A stretch of DNA of 64,000 nt from Bryopsis sp. KO-2023 (Eukaryota > Chlorophyta > Ulvophyceae > Bryopsidales > Bryopsidaceae). Below are positions 1 to 11,335 of the stretch, one piece after another. Position 1 is the stretch's first letter, and the number at the start of each line of letters is the position of its first letter. Under the pieces are notes generated by a model that ran no database searches, was not told the DNA's origin, and worked only from the letters and a program-made list of their open reading frames with translations. Location: assembly GCA_030272585.1 (NCBI GenBank), contig BSYQ01000004.1, positions 2,790,001 to 2,854,000 on the forward strand. Direction: 5' to 3'. Made by a program: the position numbers and the translations under genes.

Positions 1-153
1 GGGGTGATGTTCTGATGTCTTTTTCTAGCCAAGAACTCCCTGTGGAAAACAAGGATTTTTTTTGGGGGGGGGGGATTTCAGTGTGGTGAGGTCAAAATGG
101 AGGGGGGGGGCACTCAAAGGTTTTGTGTCAATTTCTGCATCCAGACAATGGGC

Positions 154-1368
154 TGCGAGGTGGCCCCATCATGGTGAAAGAGGAAGAGAAGCCCAACATC
201 AAGATCGAACAAAAACCTCTGGTTTCCTTGATATCTGTGAAGCAGGAAAACACCATGGTCAAGAAGGAGGAGGAGAAGCCTTGGTTTCCGAATATGGGCC
301 GTGTGAAGATGGAGGAGCAAGGGGGCTCTGTTTTGCTTGGCAGAGTCAAACGAGAACACCCGATGAGTGGATTTTTTCGTCGAGAGGTCAAAACGGAGGG
401 AGGTGGTGCCGTGAAAACAGAAAAATATGAAGGTGAGTGCTCTTTGAAACGGGGGAATTGAGAATGAGGAAACCAACCCATCGATTTCTGGGGAATGATC
501 TGTCTGACTGGCTGCATTCACGTCGCTGCTCGTGATGCGATCCTGCAGAATTTGTTGTTCTGTTTTCCAAAATTCGATACCTTGGGGGAATTCTAAATGT
601 AGTTTTCAGAATTTCGATGGACTGAGAAATGTCCGTTCAGCTTCCTCCATTCTTTTCAACAAAAAATAACATTTTTGAATGAGGGCCGTCTGCTTTTAAA
701 TTCTACAGAACCTTGTGGCATCAATTCGGCGAGTGGTGACTCATCTTTGAGATCGGCCCCAGCTATTTCCTCGCAAAGAGCAAAAACGAACCGAAGTGCC
801 AAGGAACTCATAGCGGATGTGAAAGCGGTTTTGGCACCGCCCCAATTTAAGAAAGTTGTGAATGCCTTGGCAGAATATAGGTATGTGGATCCCCGTAAGA
901 AAAGGACTGTAGCTATCCTTTGCGTGTACGATCCACTCAAATGCAAAAACTCATCTTTTTGTAGCTGTTGTTCTTGTCGATTTCTTGTTCGTTTGTGTGA
1001 TAGGAAGAAACACCATTAGTTTTTTGATTTTGGTTTTCTTTGTGAAAGAAAGAGAAAAACGGGGTGGTTGGACGGTGGAGAGCCTGATGTATTCAAATCG
1101 ACAGCAAAGAACTGAAATGGCGTTGTTTTCTGTTTGCGATTTTTTCCCAAAGATGATGTGACCCTTTCTTATCTAATGGCTTTTTGTTTGTCTCAATTTT
1201 CCAAGGAAACGGCCAAATGAGGAGGGATTTGTCAGCACATTGATCGAGCTCCTGGCGACGCCCGAGGCTCGGAAGGTGCTTCCAGGGTTCGGCCAGTTCA
1301 TGAAAAACAAGCAGCATTTCGCCCAGCGACTTCGACAAATAGGGATCGCAATGGACGAATATAGATGA
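154..1368 (+). CDS. 3' end of an RTEL1-like helicase gene: SUMO-motif exon plus harmonin-like helical domain (partial)
   Basis: Three exons in one continuous frame: about 154-432, 709-880 and 1206-1368, each joined at GT/AG sites, stop TGA at 1366-1368. The gene continues upstream of the window; bases 1-153 look intronic, though an AG near base 29 could begin another exon. The first exon is lysine/glutamate rich and holds eight psi-K-x-E motifs (VKEE, IKIE, VKQE, VKKE, VKME, VKRE, VKTE twice). The last two exons encode a compact helical module starting SAKELIADVKAVL and ending near FGQFMKNKQHFAQRL. I read this as the harmonin-N-like domain found at the C-terminus of the DNA helicase RTEL1, which unwinds telomeric and recombination intermediates. 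No helicase motif is inside the window, so the assignment rests on this domain and could be another harmonin-fold protein. The gene is convergent with IFT81. Confidence 0.5.
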
Positions 1369-1959
1369 TAGGTCATTCTTTCGAGGCGGAAAGCGTGTGC
1401 AGGATGACATGTAGATTTAGTATATAGCAGCAAATCGTGACAAAACAATTCGGCATGGGGTGGATTTGGATTTCTAGAAACAACCATACAGCAAGGGCGG
1501 GCAGGGGTAGAGATTGAACAAGAGAGATCCTACCTAAAAAAATCAAGATTGCACTTAATTTTCAACCTACTGCATCTGTGTCCACAGAAAAACAAAACCC
1601 CTTAGGAATAATGCTCCTGATTTTGCTAACACCCTGTCGTTTTCGAATTTCAAAACATGAGTGCATCGCTCTGGGGTACCCTACTCATCCGTAAAGACTC
1701 TATTTTTCCTCGATTTCTCCGGAAGAAAAAGATGGAGAAAACAATGTTCCTACATCATAGTGCTGGTGGTGGATCCTGCATGATGTCTTAGGACTAAGAT
1801 TGCAAAGAAATGTGAAATTTCTGGTTGAAAAGAACCCAGATTTTGTGGAGCACAACAAAACGAACCCATGGAAAATTTTATGGATTTTTCCCTCCCCCAT
1901 TATTTCCTGTCTACCCTTTTGTCTGACCTAGTTACAAATCAACCCCCCCCCCTCCAGGA
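1369..1959. other. convergent intergenic spacer
   Basis: This 0.6-kb stretch separates the stop codons of two convergent genes and should hold both 3' ends and polyadenylation signals. I see no coding frame with splice support and no repeat. Confidence 0.5.
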
Positions 1960-4900
1960 TCACAACACCATCACATTTCCAGTTTCTGTTTGGAAGGATT
2001 GTGCCGTTCCCCCCATAGCTTGGCCTGATGACATCATCCCCAGACCACCTCCACCTTGGTACATGTTGAGTTTCATTTCCAGTAGCTTCTTCAGGTCCAT
2101 CAGCATTTCTTTTTGATCGCAAGAAGAGCCCTGCACTTCCTTCAGCTTCCGTTGCTTATCTTTCAATTCTCTGTATTCGATTTCGGCATCCCGGATGGCC
2201 GTCGTGTACCTTTGCATATGAATTGGAAAAAATAGAGTTTTCTGTTGGGTGTTATCAGGTGCATTTGCAGTTGATGCCTCCACCTTCACTTTTATTTCAT
2301 TGTCCATAGACAAAAATTGCTCATTCGTTTGGTTGCTGCTGCTTTTCATATCATTTTTTTTCCCTTGATGGCCAGCATTTCGAGCGTCACGTGTTTTATC
2401 AACCAGTTTGGATTATTGTTTCGAAAATGTATTGCTGGGTTCATTTCAAGCAATGTCGGGTTTTTTTCGTTTGACATTTCAGCATGGCAGTTTTTGGGTT
2501 TTTCTGGAAGCCTCACTTCTCCTTGATGGTGTAAGCGTCGGTTCCAGTGAATCTTCTTATGTCATTGTCCAACATGTGCATCTGACAGTTGCTCAAATGA
2601 AAGTGCTTCTGGACCTCCGCGCTTTCCTCTTTTTGATCAAGGATTTGATGTTCCAATTGTTTTATTCTGCTCTCCAAATCCACCATGACGGCATCATAAG
2701 CTTTCTTCTTCTCCTCGTGCTCAGCTTCCAGGGTCTGCCAATCAATTCACAGGAACAGTCCCACCCCTTATGTCAAACTCATGTTCATAGGTGAACATCG
2801 ACTATTGCTTCGTAGCAGAGCCCCCCTCCACGATATATAATCCAGGGCGTTTACAAATACACCAACAATGAGGGGAAGCGCACATCTCTTTTCTGTCTGT
2901 TTTTGTCGAAGTTTGAAAACCAATGGTGGTATCCGTTGTGTGGCAGACAGAGGCAGGGGTGGGTAATCCACTGAACACTGCTTACAAAATATACCCCCAG
3001 GATATCAACATCGGCCGTTTGCGCAGTGGATGGCCCGATGCAATACATTCGAAAAAACTCACACTATAAAACAAAAAATACAGTGTTTGGTGGACATTTA
3101 AATCACGTCGATTTCCCACCTGGAAATTTTGCCTTCCTGTTCTGAGCTCCCTGATTTGCGGTGCCATTTGGACTTTCCTCTCTTTCAGTTTTGCATTGGC
3201 TTCAGACAGCAGTTTCTTAATTTCCCCGATCGAGGCTCCTTCGGGGTAATCTTCAGACATGGCCATCGGATAACTCGACTCGTCCCCCAAGTCGGATAAA
3301 CCCATCTGTTCAGCGACCGCCCTGGCATTCTGCTCCCGCTCTTTCAGGATTTCCTCCGTACGAGAAAGAACGAGCAATTCTGCTTCTATGTCTGACAGTT
3401 CTCTCTTCATTTGCTTATACCTGGAGAACACCCCACCAAATCCTGACTCATTTTTGCCGCACTGGATCTGCAATCGGAGCTTCAGGGCAGCGGAACGACA
3501 TATCACTCATTTGCAAGATGGATGCACACGGTTTTCAGCCAAACAAAACCCAAAAAAAACCCAGTTTTCGGCAGTACATTTCCAACATGCAAAAGTGGAG
3601 GCAGAAGTGAGTGATCAGGACATGCACATTTCGACGCAAATGGGTAAAATCGGAGGGTCCCTCACGTTGGTAATTTTCCTTTCACTTCTTCATACTGGGC
3701 CCTCCATTCTTCCTCGTCCACTCCAGAATCCGCCCCCATGAAGTCACCATCGTCCGACCCCCTCCCTCCACCCAACGCCATTTTCTTATCTTTCAAACGC
3801 TCCATCCTGGCCATCACCTCGCTTTTTTTCTTTTGAATCAGGTTCGCCATTTGCTGGGCTTGCCTGAGCTGCAGCATCGCCGGATCCCCCGCTCTGTCTT
3901 TTTCGATGTTCATTTGATGCTCGGTGATTTGGCGAATGTCCACATTGAGTTGATTCACCCTGTTCTGCAGCCGTTGTAGCTCCCCCTTCGAAACAAACCC
4001 ACCACACTCTCCTATTTAGAGAGTCAAACCGATGGATCCATCTGAAGTTGGATGGCAGACATCGGAGCAAGAAAAACTCTATAGGACGTGGACCTCCAAA
4101 TTTGAAGGGGAAAAAAACAAACAAACCATAGAGGATGCACATGGATGACTTTTCAATCCATCCAATCCAAGCAAGACCTGTTGATCCATGGAAGAATGTC
4201 TTTACTCACCTCGCTGATGGGGCCACCAGATGCCACCTCTTGAATTGCATTCAGGCGATGCTCTTTCTGTTCCTTCTCTGTCACCAGTTGAACGTTCGAC
4301 TGCCACCAAGAAAATAATTTTTTTATTTTTTATTTGATAATTTTTTTTATTTTTATTTTTGCAATTTTTTAGACCTCTTTTTTGTTTTCTCCCCTTGCTT
4401 CTGCAATAGGTAGTTCTTTGTTGTTGTTTTTTTACCCCTCGTCTTTCTCATTTCCTTCCTTTTTTTTCTTTTCTAAAGATTCTTTAGTAAAGAACCAACC
4501 TTCGTTTTCACCGAGTTGGCCTCTTCCATGAGGGATTTCAGAATTTGGCCGTGATCGTTGGACCCCATGCCTGACTTCATCTCTTTGATTTTCCTGGAGG
4601 CTTTCAAATGATCCGCTCGGGATTTCTCCAACGCTTGCTTCTGCTGCACGACCTGCAATTCATCCCACAGAAAATGTCTGTTTATATATATCCCGGACCG
4701 AGGCACAGCATGTCACAGGAACTCTCGATCTTCTTCTTACTAAAGTATGAAAAAACTTTCAACTGGAATTTTAAAGAGCCATCTGCATTGAAAAGCGCAT
4801 GTATGGTTTGTGAAGCAAAAAAGGAGGGCACCTTTCTCTGAGAGGAAAAAAAATATATGTTGAAACGGTGGCCATGCTTCAAGAAATCATTCCATGTCTG

Positions 4901-6842
4901 GGACATGTTTTTTTCAGAATGCATTTCGATATCAAAATTGCATACTTGAGTGGCGAGGGTGATTTTCATGTCTTGATGCTTTTGCAGTGCCGTGCACTCC
5001 ACTTGGAGCTCTTCCAGATTTGCCACCCCCTCCACTTTCTGAGAAGCCCTTTTGATCAGCATTTGCAAACGCCCCCTTTCCTCCTCCTGTTGTTTGATTT
5101 TCTGCTTGACAGCCAACGGATCCCTGACCAGCAAGCACACACAAGAAAAACAATTGAAAATAAAATCGAATAAATAAAGCTTTCTTTTAATCTGGAAGCC
5201 ATTTTGAGAATCTGAGGGGGGTGGAGGGGGTTCTTCCTGTAAAAAATGCACGGTGGGAAATTCTGATTGGATTTTTCTGGAGAATTTCTTTTTTGGCTTT
5301 CCACGTTTCTTCTCTTTTTTCGCTTTCCACGTTTTTTGTAAAGTCTGTTGTTCTTTTATTTTTCCTTCGATGGACAAACCTGTTGATATCTTTCACTCGT
5401 TCGGACTCTTTGTGCAATTCGATGAACTCTTGCTGGTAGGCCACCACTTCTTCACGGAGAGCCATAATGTCTGGATCATGCAGCATTTCGTCCGGCATCT
5501 GCGATCAATCGCAGCACGCCCAAAAAGGGAAAAAAAAAGTTTGAAAAATGAAACACCAACACATATATCCCAGTGTCCAAGTGTAGTGATTCTCCAAAAA
5601 ACGGAACCCTCTCTCCAAATTCCAGCACTAAGACGATGTCAAACAGCATCTGTATTTGGCAGATATGTGGTTCATGAATATATTATTTTAAATATATTTT
5701 GAATATATCCGTATTGTTTTTTTGCACACAATATATGCATGCACGGATGGCTTACGTCCGGGAAGCTGAGGTAATACCCCACGAAAGCTCGTTTCTGCAG
5801 TTGCTTGTGTTGTGGAAGCACCCACTTCAACACTGGATACACCACATCTTTTACACCAGCCGCGAAGCTCTCTCGAAAAAGTTCCCTGAAGTGCAATCCA
5901 CAGCCATCTCACCTTAATTTTGAATCCACGTTTTTCAACCCATTCCTCCACCCCATGGATTTCCCCCCAAAAAAAAAAGTAAAAGTAAAAGAACAAAACA
6001 AAAAACAAAACTCCCCACTTGCTTTATGAATACGAAAAAGGACAAGCAACGACGCTGGCAAAGGGACAAAAAAGATCTTGACAACGAATCTGTTTCTCTT
6101 CTTTTCATTTTCTGGTGTGGAAAGGTTTTTGAACAACAGAAGCACAGAATGACCGGAGTGGAAGCATTGGTGCTTGATTGCTTTGGAAACCAACCAAGAG
6201 GATATATGCATTCAGTACCTGTCCATGTCTGGCTTGTACTTCACGATCTTCAAAAAATCCAACAGCCTGACGGCAGCGATTTCCATGACTCCTTCGCTGG
6301 GGACTTTGATCGACTGAGAAATTCCACACCAAAACAAGCGACTGAAAACCAGAAAAAAGAAGCATACAGAAATGACCAGGGATGGCTGTTGATCCACCCT
6401 CTTTTCTGTATACTTTGAGATTTGGAGTGGAGGAGGGGGGGGTGAATGTCACCTGGTGTTTGGGACTGATTTTCGAAAATGCATCACTGACCAGCTCCAG
6501 CAATTCATTGGGCGCTTTTTCGCTTGAACCGAAAAGAATCCATGCATGCTGTTCAGTTGAGAATTATTCAAGTTGGTTGGAGAAACAGAGCTGCTCCAAA
6601 GTAAATTGGCCCAGCCCTACTTGTGCTAATCTGTGCTAGTCTGCCTCAAAATTTGCTCATGCAGTGGAGATGAGTAACCCAGGATGTGAGCGTTTTTTTC
6701 CCAGAAAACGACAGTAACGCACACGTAGCAAAACAACACTGACTGGACTCCTTGTCGAGACACACCTGAAACTGACGAGAGTCAGGTCGTAGTTGAAGGG
6801 TGGAGCATTGAGTTTTTCGACAACGAACCGAGCGTCCGCCAT
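1960..6842 (-). CDS. IFT81: intraflagellar transport protein IFT81, 12 exons, about 666 aa
   Basis: IFT81 is a core IFT-B subunit; with IFT74 it carries tubulin into growing cilia. Exons (minus order): 6766-6842, 6453-6522, 6219-6313, 5756-5885, 5380-5498, 4946-5123, 4500-4652, 4210-4299, 3666-3985, 3120-3420, 2517-2734, 1960-2209. They sum to 667 codons with every phase compatible; human IFT81 is 676 aa. The N-terminus MADARFVVEKLNAPPFNYDL matches the family start. It is followed by LLDFLKIVKYKP and VVYPVLKWVLPQHKQLQKRA, the calponin-homology-like tubulin-binding domain, and then long coiled coils with the family's LLVLSRTEEILKER block. The C-terminal YRELKDKQRKLKE block also aligns. A Gly/Asp-rich low-complexity insert (GGGRGSDDGDFMGADSG) lies in exon 9. 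Start chosen at the first ATG in frame with the conserved N-terminus. Confidence 0.93.
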
Positions 6843-7478
6843 TCTTTCCGCTTCGAGAAAAATGGGAGCCCACAGAGCGCTATGCTTCCGATCGGGGGAG
6901 GGGGTTTAGCTGCTTGGACGACCTACAGTTTCTCTTGACGATTTTGCACGATGTGCATTACATTTGCGAACGGAGCCAAATTCCGATTGATCGCCATGTC
7001 ACACTTTCGGAAATGGAGACTTGTGTTACCCAAAGTGAGTTGGGTTGAAAGGAGATTTCTTTCTGTACTTGTTTTAAAGGTAAAGATTCACTTTGACAAT
7101 TTATGTTGGCAAAAATACAGTGCCTTGAAATCAGACACACACTGTTGAATAGATCCCTTCTCTGCCTACGTTACAATCAAGCAGCTGAAAACACACATAT
7201 TAATCTATATCCCCGATTTTGCTCAAATCCCAGCGGTAGCTGCAATCCACGAAATACTGCCACCAGAAGTGCAAAAGTATAGTAACACCCAACGAACGAA
7301 TAACATATTAACACCATATCCTTACCGCATTGCATCCAAACGTTTTTTTGGTCCCCATCCAGCCAATTAACCAATCAATTCAATCAAACAGGTGTTTCTT
7401 TTCCTCTCGTCATCGCTCCCATCGAATTTATAGTTCATATCTTCTCATTCTTTTTCTCACACATTGTATTTTTTGACC
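6843..7478. other. intergenic: IFT81 promoter side and 3' end of the GW/RGG gene
   Basis: About 0.6 kb between the 5' end of IFT81 and the stop of the next minus-strand gene. No coding or repeat signal seen; the IFT81 promoter should lie in the part near 6850-7000. Confidence 0.4.
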
Positions 7479-9886
7479 TCACTCTTCCAAAGGCTCCCAG
7501 GCTCCCCAGCCATCCGAGGTTGAATGCTGCGTCTGCCTTGCTGAATAACCCCTGCCCTGAACCCTCTCCCCACCCCACCTATTTCCCTGACCCCCTCGAT
7601 CGCCCCACCCTGATTGCCTGTCTCCATCGCCCCTACCACCATTAAAACCAGATCTCCTCTCATGGTTTCCATCCCCTCCCCCCCACTGGGCCAGCCCAGA
7701 CGTACGATTCTGGCTCGAATGATTGGAGTGGCTAGAATCAGCATCTCCACCTGATCGCGAATCGCTGGTCTTCCAGGCATTGTTGTTTTCTTGCTCCCTT
7801 CCCCCTTGGCCAGCGCTTCTCACACCATGCTGAACATTGGTGCTTTCCCAACCAATGTCCCATGACTGTTGATCTCTGGGTTGCCTGTTCATCCCAACCC
7901 GTTCACCATCCCTCCTACCACCGGAACCATTCCTACCTCCACCCCAGCCATCATGTGATTGACTGTTGCGGCCTTGCGGTGGCCTGAAGCCCCTTGCTCG
8001 ACTTCCGTTCCAGTTCGGTGGTGGACCTCGTCCCCCCCCAATAACATTCGTTCTCTGAGGCTGCTGGTCATTGGTAGCTGTCCCTGTTCGGCCTGGGGGA
8101 TTCAGGGCGAGAGCTTCACCCACAGTCAATTTCTTCTGAGGCGGATTTAACCCTGGGGGGTGAGGAGGGTCCGGCTTGGAGGCAGTTTCAGAAGGATTGT
8201 TCTTCTGATCGACAACATTGGGTGGAATGACCCCGGTCAAATCACTCTTACCATTGGATGGGGTTGATTGCCCACCTACTGATGTCAAGGCGGTGGAGGA
8301 ATCAACCAGCTTTTCTGGAGTCAAATTTCCCTGATCACAGGCTGCAGCCACAGCTGCGGGTGCTACCAGCGGAGGGGTGGATAGAGCAGCTGAGCTTTCT
8401 GCATTTTTGGAGTCCCCCGATCCAGTGCCAGTCAGAATGTCTGGAATATCCCACATAGAATCCTCACCAGAAGCCATCGCAGGTGAAAGGGCTTGCTTTG
8501 GAGGAGTATTAACAACCAAAGCGCCACCACCAGGGGGTTTCGTACAATCGCTATTGGTGGAGTCGGCATGTGGTTGCTTTTCGCCCAGTATTGCCTGTCC
8601 TGGAGTCACTGATTGGGCGTCTTCCACAGGCTTTACTTCCTGGAGCTTCTCAACCCCCAATTCAACCTCCGCACATTCTTGTTTTATCCCTCCTCCTGAG
8701 GCCTTTCCTTTGATCATGTCTCCATGACTGTCCACCAGGCACCGAATTGAATCGAAAAGCCCCGAGGTCTCCATCTGAACTGCTATCGCCTTCACATCTT
8801 GGACAAACTTGGCAAACTGCTCCAGCTCACCCACCATGCTGCCAAACTTATCCATCAAATTGATACCAGTTACCTCCATCAGATTCAGTGCCTCCTTTGG
8901 GATCAGCACAGCTTCTTTCTCCGGTTTTACACTCAAAACCGTTGGGGATGCACTCCTGGTAATTCCCATTTCTGGCTCCGATGGCCTTGACTCTGGCAAA
9001 TGGATTTCCACCGCAGCAACCGATGGGTGGGATTCTGGTTGAGGGGTTTCCAGCATCTGCACCGCTGTGGTCTGGGCGAATCCGTCGCTCTGGCAAGATT
9101 TGGGTGGTGGAGCTGCAATTTGAGGGGCTTCTGGAGCGATCAGCAATCGTTCATGGGTGGAAATCGGTGTTATCCCACATGCCTCGAGGAGCGACCAATT
9201 GTGACGGAACTCGTTTCTCATCTTGGGCGAGGTCTGCTTCTCCTCTGCAGCGATTTCTGTCTCGGTGGTGGAGGTGTCGACCTGTGGCGGTATCGATTGC
9301 ATGTTGGATGTGGAATTCTCGTCCGTTTCCGAACACTCGAGCGCCTCCCCCACGCCGTTGATGAGGGTCGTGTTTTCTTTGAGGGGGTGAGCCAGCGAGG
9401 TTTCGGGGGAAGAAGAATCCACATCTCCGATCGATTGCGTTTCGTGTGGAGGGAGTGGGGCTACGTCTGTGGTTTTTTCCAGAATATCGCCGAGTCCAAG
9501 CTCCAGCCCCAAAGGTATCTGGTGAAAAAACAGCCACAAAAACCGAGTCGATCGCAGGCAGTTCTTCGGATTTAAGCGTGGCGTTACTGAGCGTCCAAAA
9601 AAACCGACCAACAACCAACCTCCAAGTTTTGCCCAATGCATCCCTCGATCAGAGTGTTCACCGCACGCATGGGGGTCGACGTGCCAGAGGAGGGACTGCC
9701 AAAATACGATGTACTCGAATAACCACCCCCCTCTATCGAGTGTCGATCCTGCGGTCGTCCCAGCAATCGTTCAGCCCCCCCGCCCCCCCAAAACAAGAAA
9801 CCAACTCGAGAAGCATCCAATTTATGTCGCGTAAATCATGCAACTCTTGGAGAATCTGAGGGAAAAGGAACGCGAACTCACCGCAT
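7479..9886 (-). CDS. GW- and RGG-rich low-complexity protein, about 718 aa
   Basis: I infer three coding exons: a 5-nt first exon (ATG CG, 9882-9886), 9620-9731 and 7479-9518. They sum to 719 codons. The open frame runs upstream to 9641, but an AG acceptor at the ATACCTTTGG join shows that this extension is intronic. The N-terminus is Ser/Gly rich with a short conserved-looking helix (MRAVNTLIEGCIGQNL). The middle is long, acidic and disordered, with one hydrophobic patch (NLMEVTGINLMDKFGSMVGE). The last 200 residues are Gly/Arg/Asn rich with RGG-type repeats and many Trp-Gly pairs (DGWGGG, DIGWES, AQWGGG, QSGWGD, DGWGAW). RGG tracts bind RNA; clustered GW/WG pairs are the Argonaute-binding hook in GW182 and its analogues. 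Family not recognised. The tiny first exon is the least certain part. Confidence 0.7.
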
Positions 9887-11335
9887 CGTGGACGGCTCGT
9901 TCTTCCGCCTCGTTCTTCGTCCTGCACGGTACAACACAACTTCGATTGGCAAATTCCGCCCAAGTTTTGGCGACTGTCTGCTATAGTTTCGAGCGAATCG
10001 TCTGTGGTGGGCGCTTACGCGTTCTCAAGGTCAGCTGCCGCTCCATCCATATTTTTTCCCCCTTCGTTTCCACGCAGCTCTGGGGAGTCCTGGTACCAAG
10101 GATTTGGGGACAACTGAAGGCGTTGCGGGGAATCCACTTGCAACGAAGGCGCTTCTCTGCGTCAGACACTCCATGTACGTCATTTGTTAGGAGAAAAAAG
10201 AAAAGACACACTGACACATCGACTGACAAACAGTAAGGCTCAGCTGAACGAAAATTTAAAAAGGGATGGAAAACAGAGTAAATACCCCCAAAACCCATCT
10301 CCACCAAACAAAAAATCAGACAGTGCCCTGAGATTCGTTTCATGGTGGTGACATTTTTTTGTTCCATTGGCTTTTCGTTATGGAGGGTGATGGCCTCTTT
10401 TCTACCTTATTGCAATCACTAGGCATTGTTCATTGGTGAGTGGCTGGGAAAAGTGATCATTTTATTTTTTTTGTGTTTGCTTTTTTTTCTTAACCTTGGA
10501 ATTCCAGAAGTTGTTTGGATAACACACATGCATACACAAAGTTCTTGAAACAAAAAAAAATCTTTAACCGACTCTCTCCGAACGAGCGTTAAACGAAGAA
10601 GAGCACACCAGCGCCACCATCCCCTCCACACCACCTCACCATGAACACTTGGCAAAAAAAAAAATTAAAAGAAAAAAGAAAGAAAAGAATTTACTTCGCT
10701 GATCATCACGGCTCTGAGCTCTTTTTTTTTTGGTCGTTTTTTTTTAATCATCCCCATCCAAAAGATTTACAATTGTACCCATCACCAAAATTAAAGAGAA
10801 GAAAAAGAAAAACACACAAATGCGAGAAAGGGAAGGGGAACTCCCTCTGCCCCCTCCCCCCCCCAAAAAAAAACAAAAAAACTGTTTAATAAAGTGCATG
10901 CACACACTCAACTCATTTTCCAAACTCCATCCAACAAACACACATCGCTGTGAAGGCATTCTGGAGACACCAGACACCCTCAAAATTGAATGGGTGCCTC
11001 CATCTCGTCAAAAAACAGCGCCATGAATTCCTTTTCCCTCTCTCTTTTTTGTTGATCCTTGAACACTACTAGAAAAAAACACTGCTTTTTTTCCACATTC
11101 CCTATTTTTGTTTATGTTTCTCGCCCCTCACCTGTAATTACCCACAAGCGACACTCATCCCCCCTCCCCCCAAGACAATAACCAAACATGACAAATGGAA
11201 AAATGACACGGTCAATGGGTTGAACACCCCCTCCCCCCCCCCCCGGCCCTCCCTCTGATTTTTCCTTCTGCTTGGATGCTTAATTCCCTTGTCACCCTCC
11301 CCCCCAAAGCTCCTTTTTTCATTTTCATTTTCCCC
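9887..11335. other. intergenic, 1.4 kb, simple-sequence rich
   Basis: Lies between the 5' end of the GW/RGG gene and the 3' end of the ARID gene. It is rich in A tracts, C tracts and AC-rich words, and I see no open frame with splice support. The promoter of the minus-strand GW/RGG gene should lie at the left end, roughly 9890-10250. Confidence 0.4.

Noticed and set aside
2982-3506. 174-codon frame as a separate gene
   Set aside because: Its core is IFT81 exon 10; both ends run into introns.
9519-9641. N-terminal extension of the 720-codon minus frame
   Set aside because: An AG acceptor before ATACCTTTGG joins in phase to upstream exons, so this piece is intron sequence.
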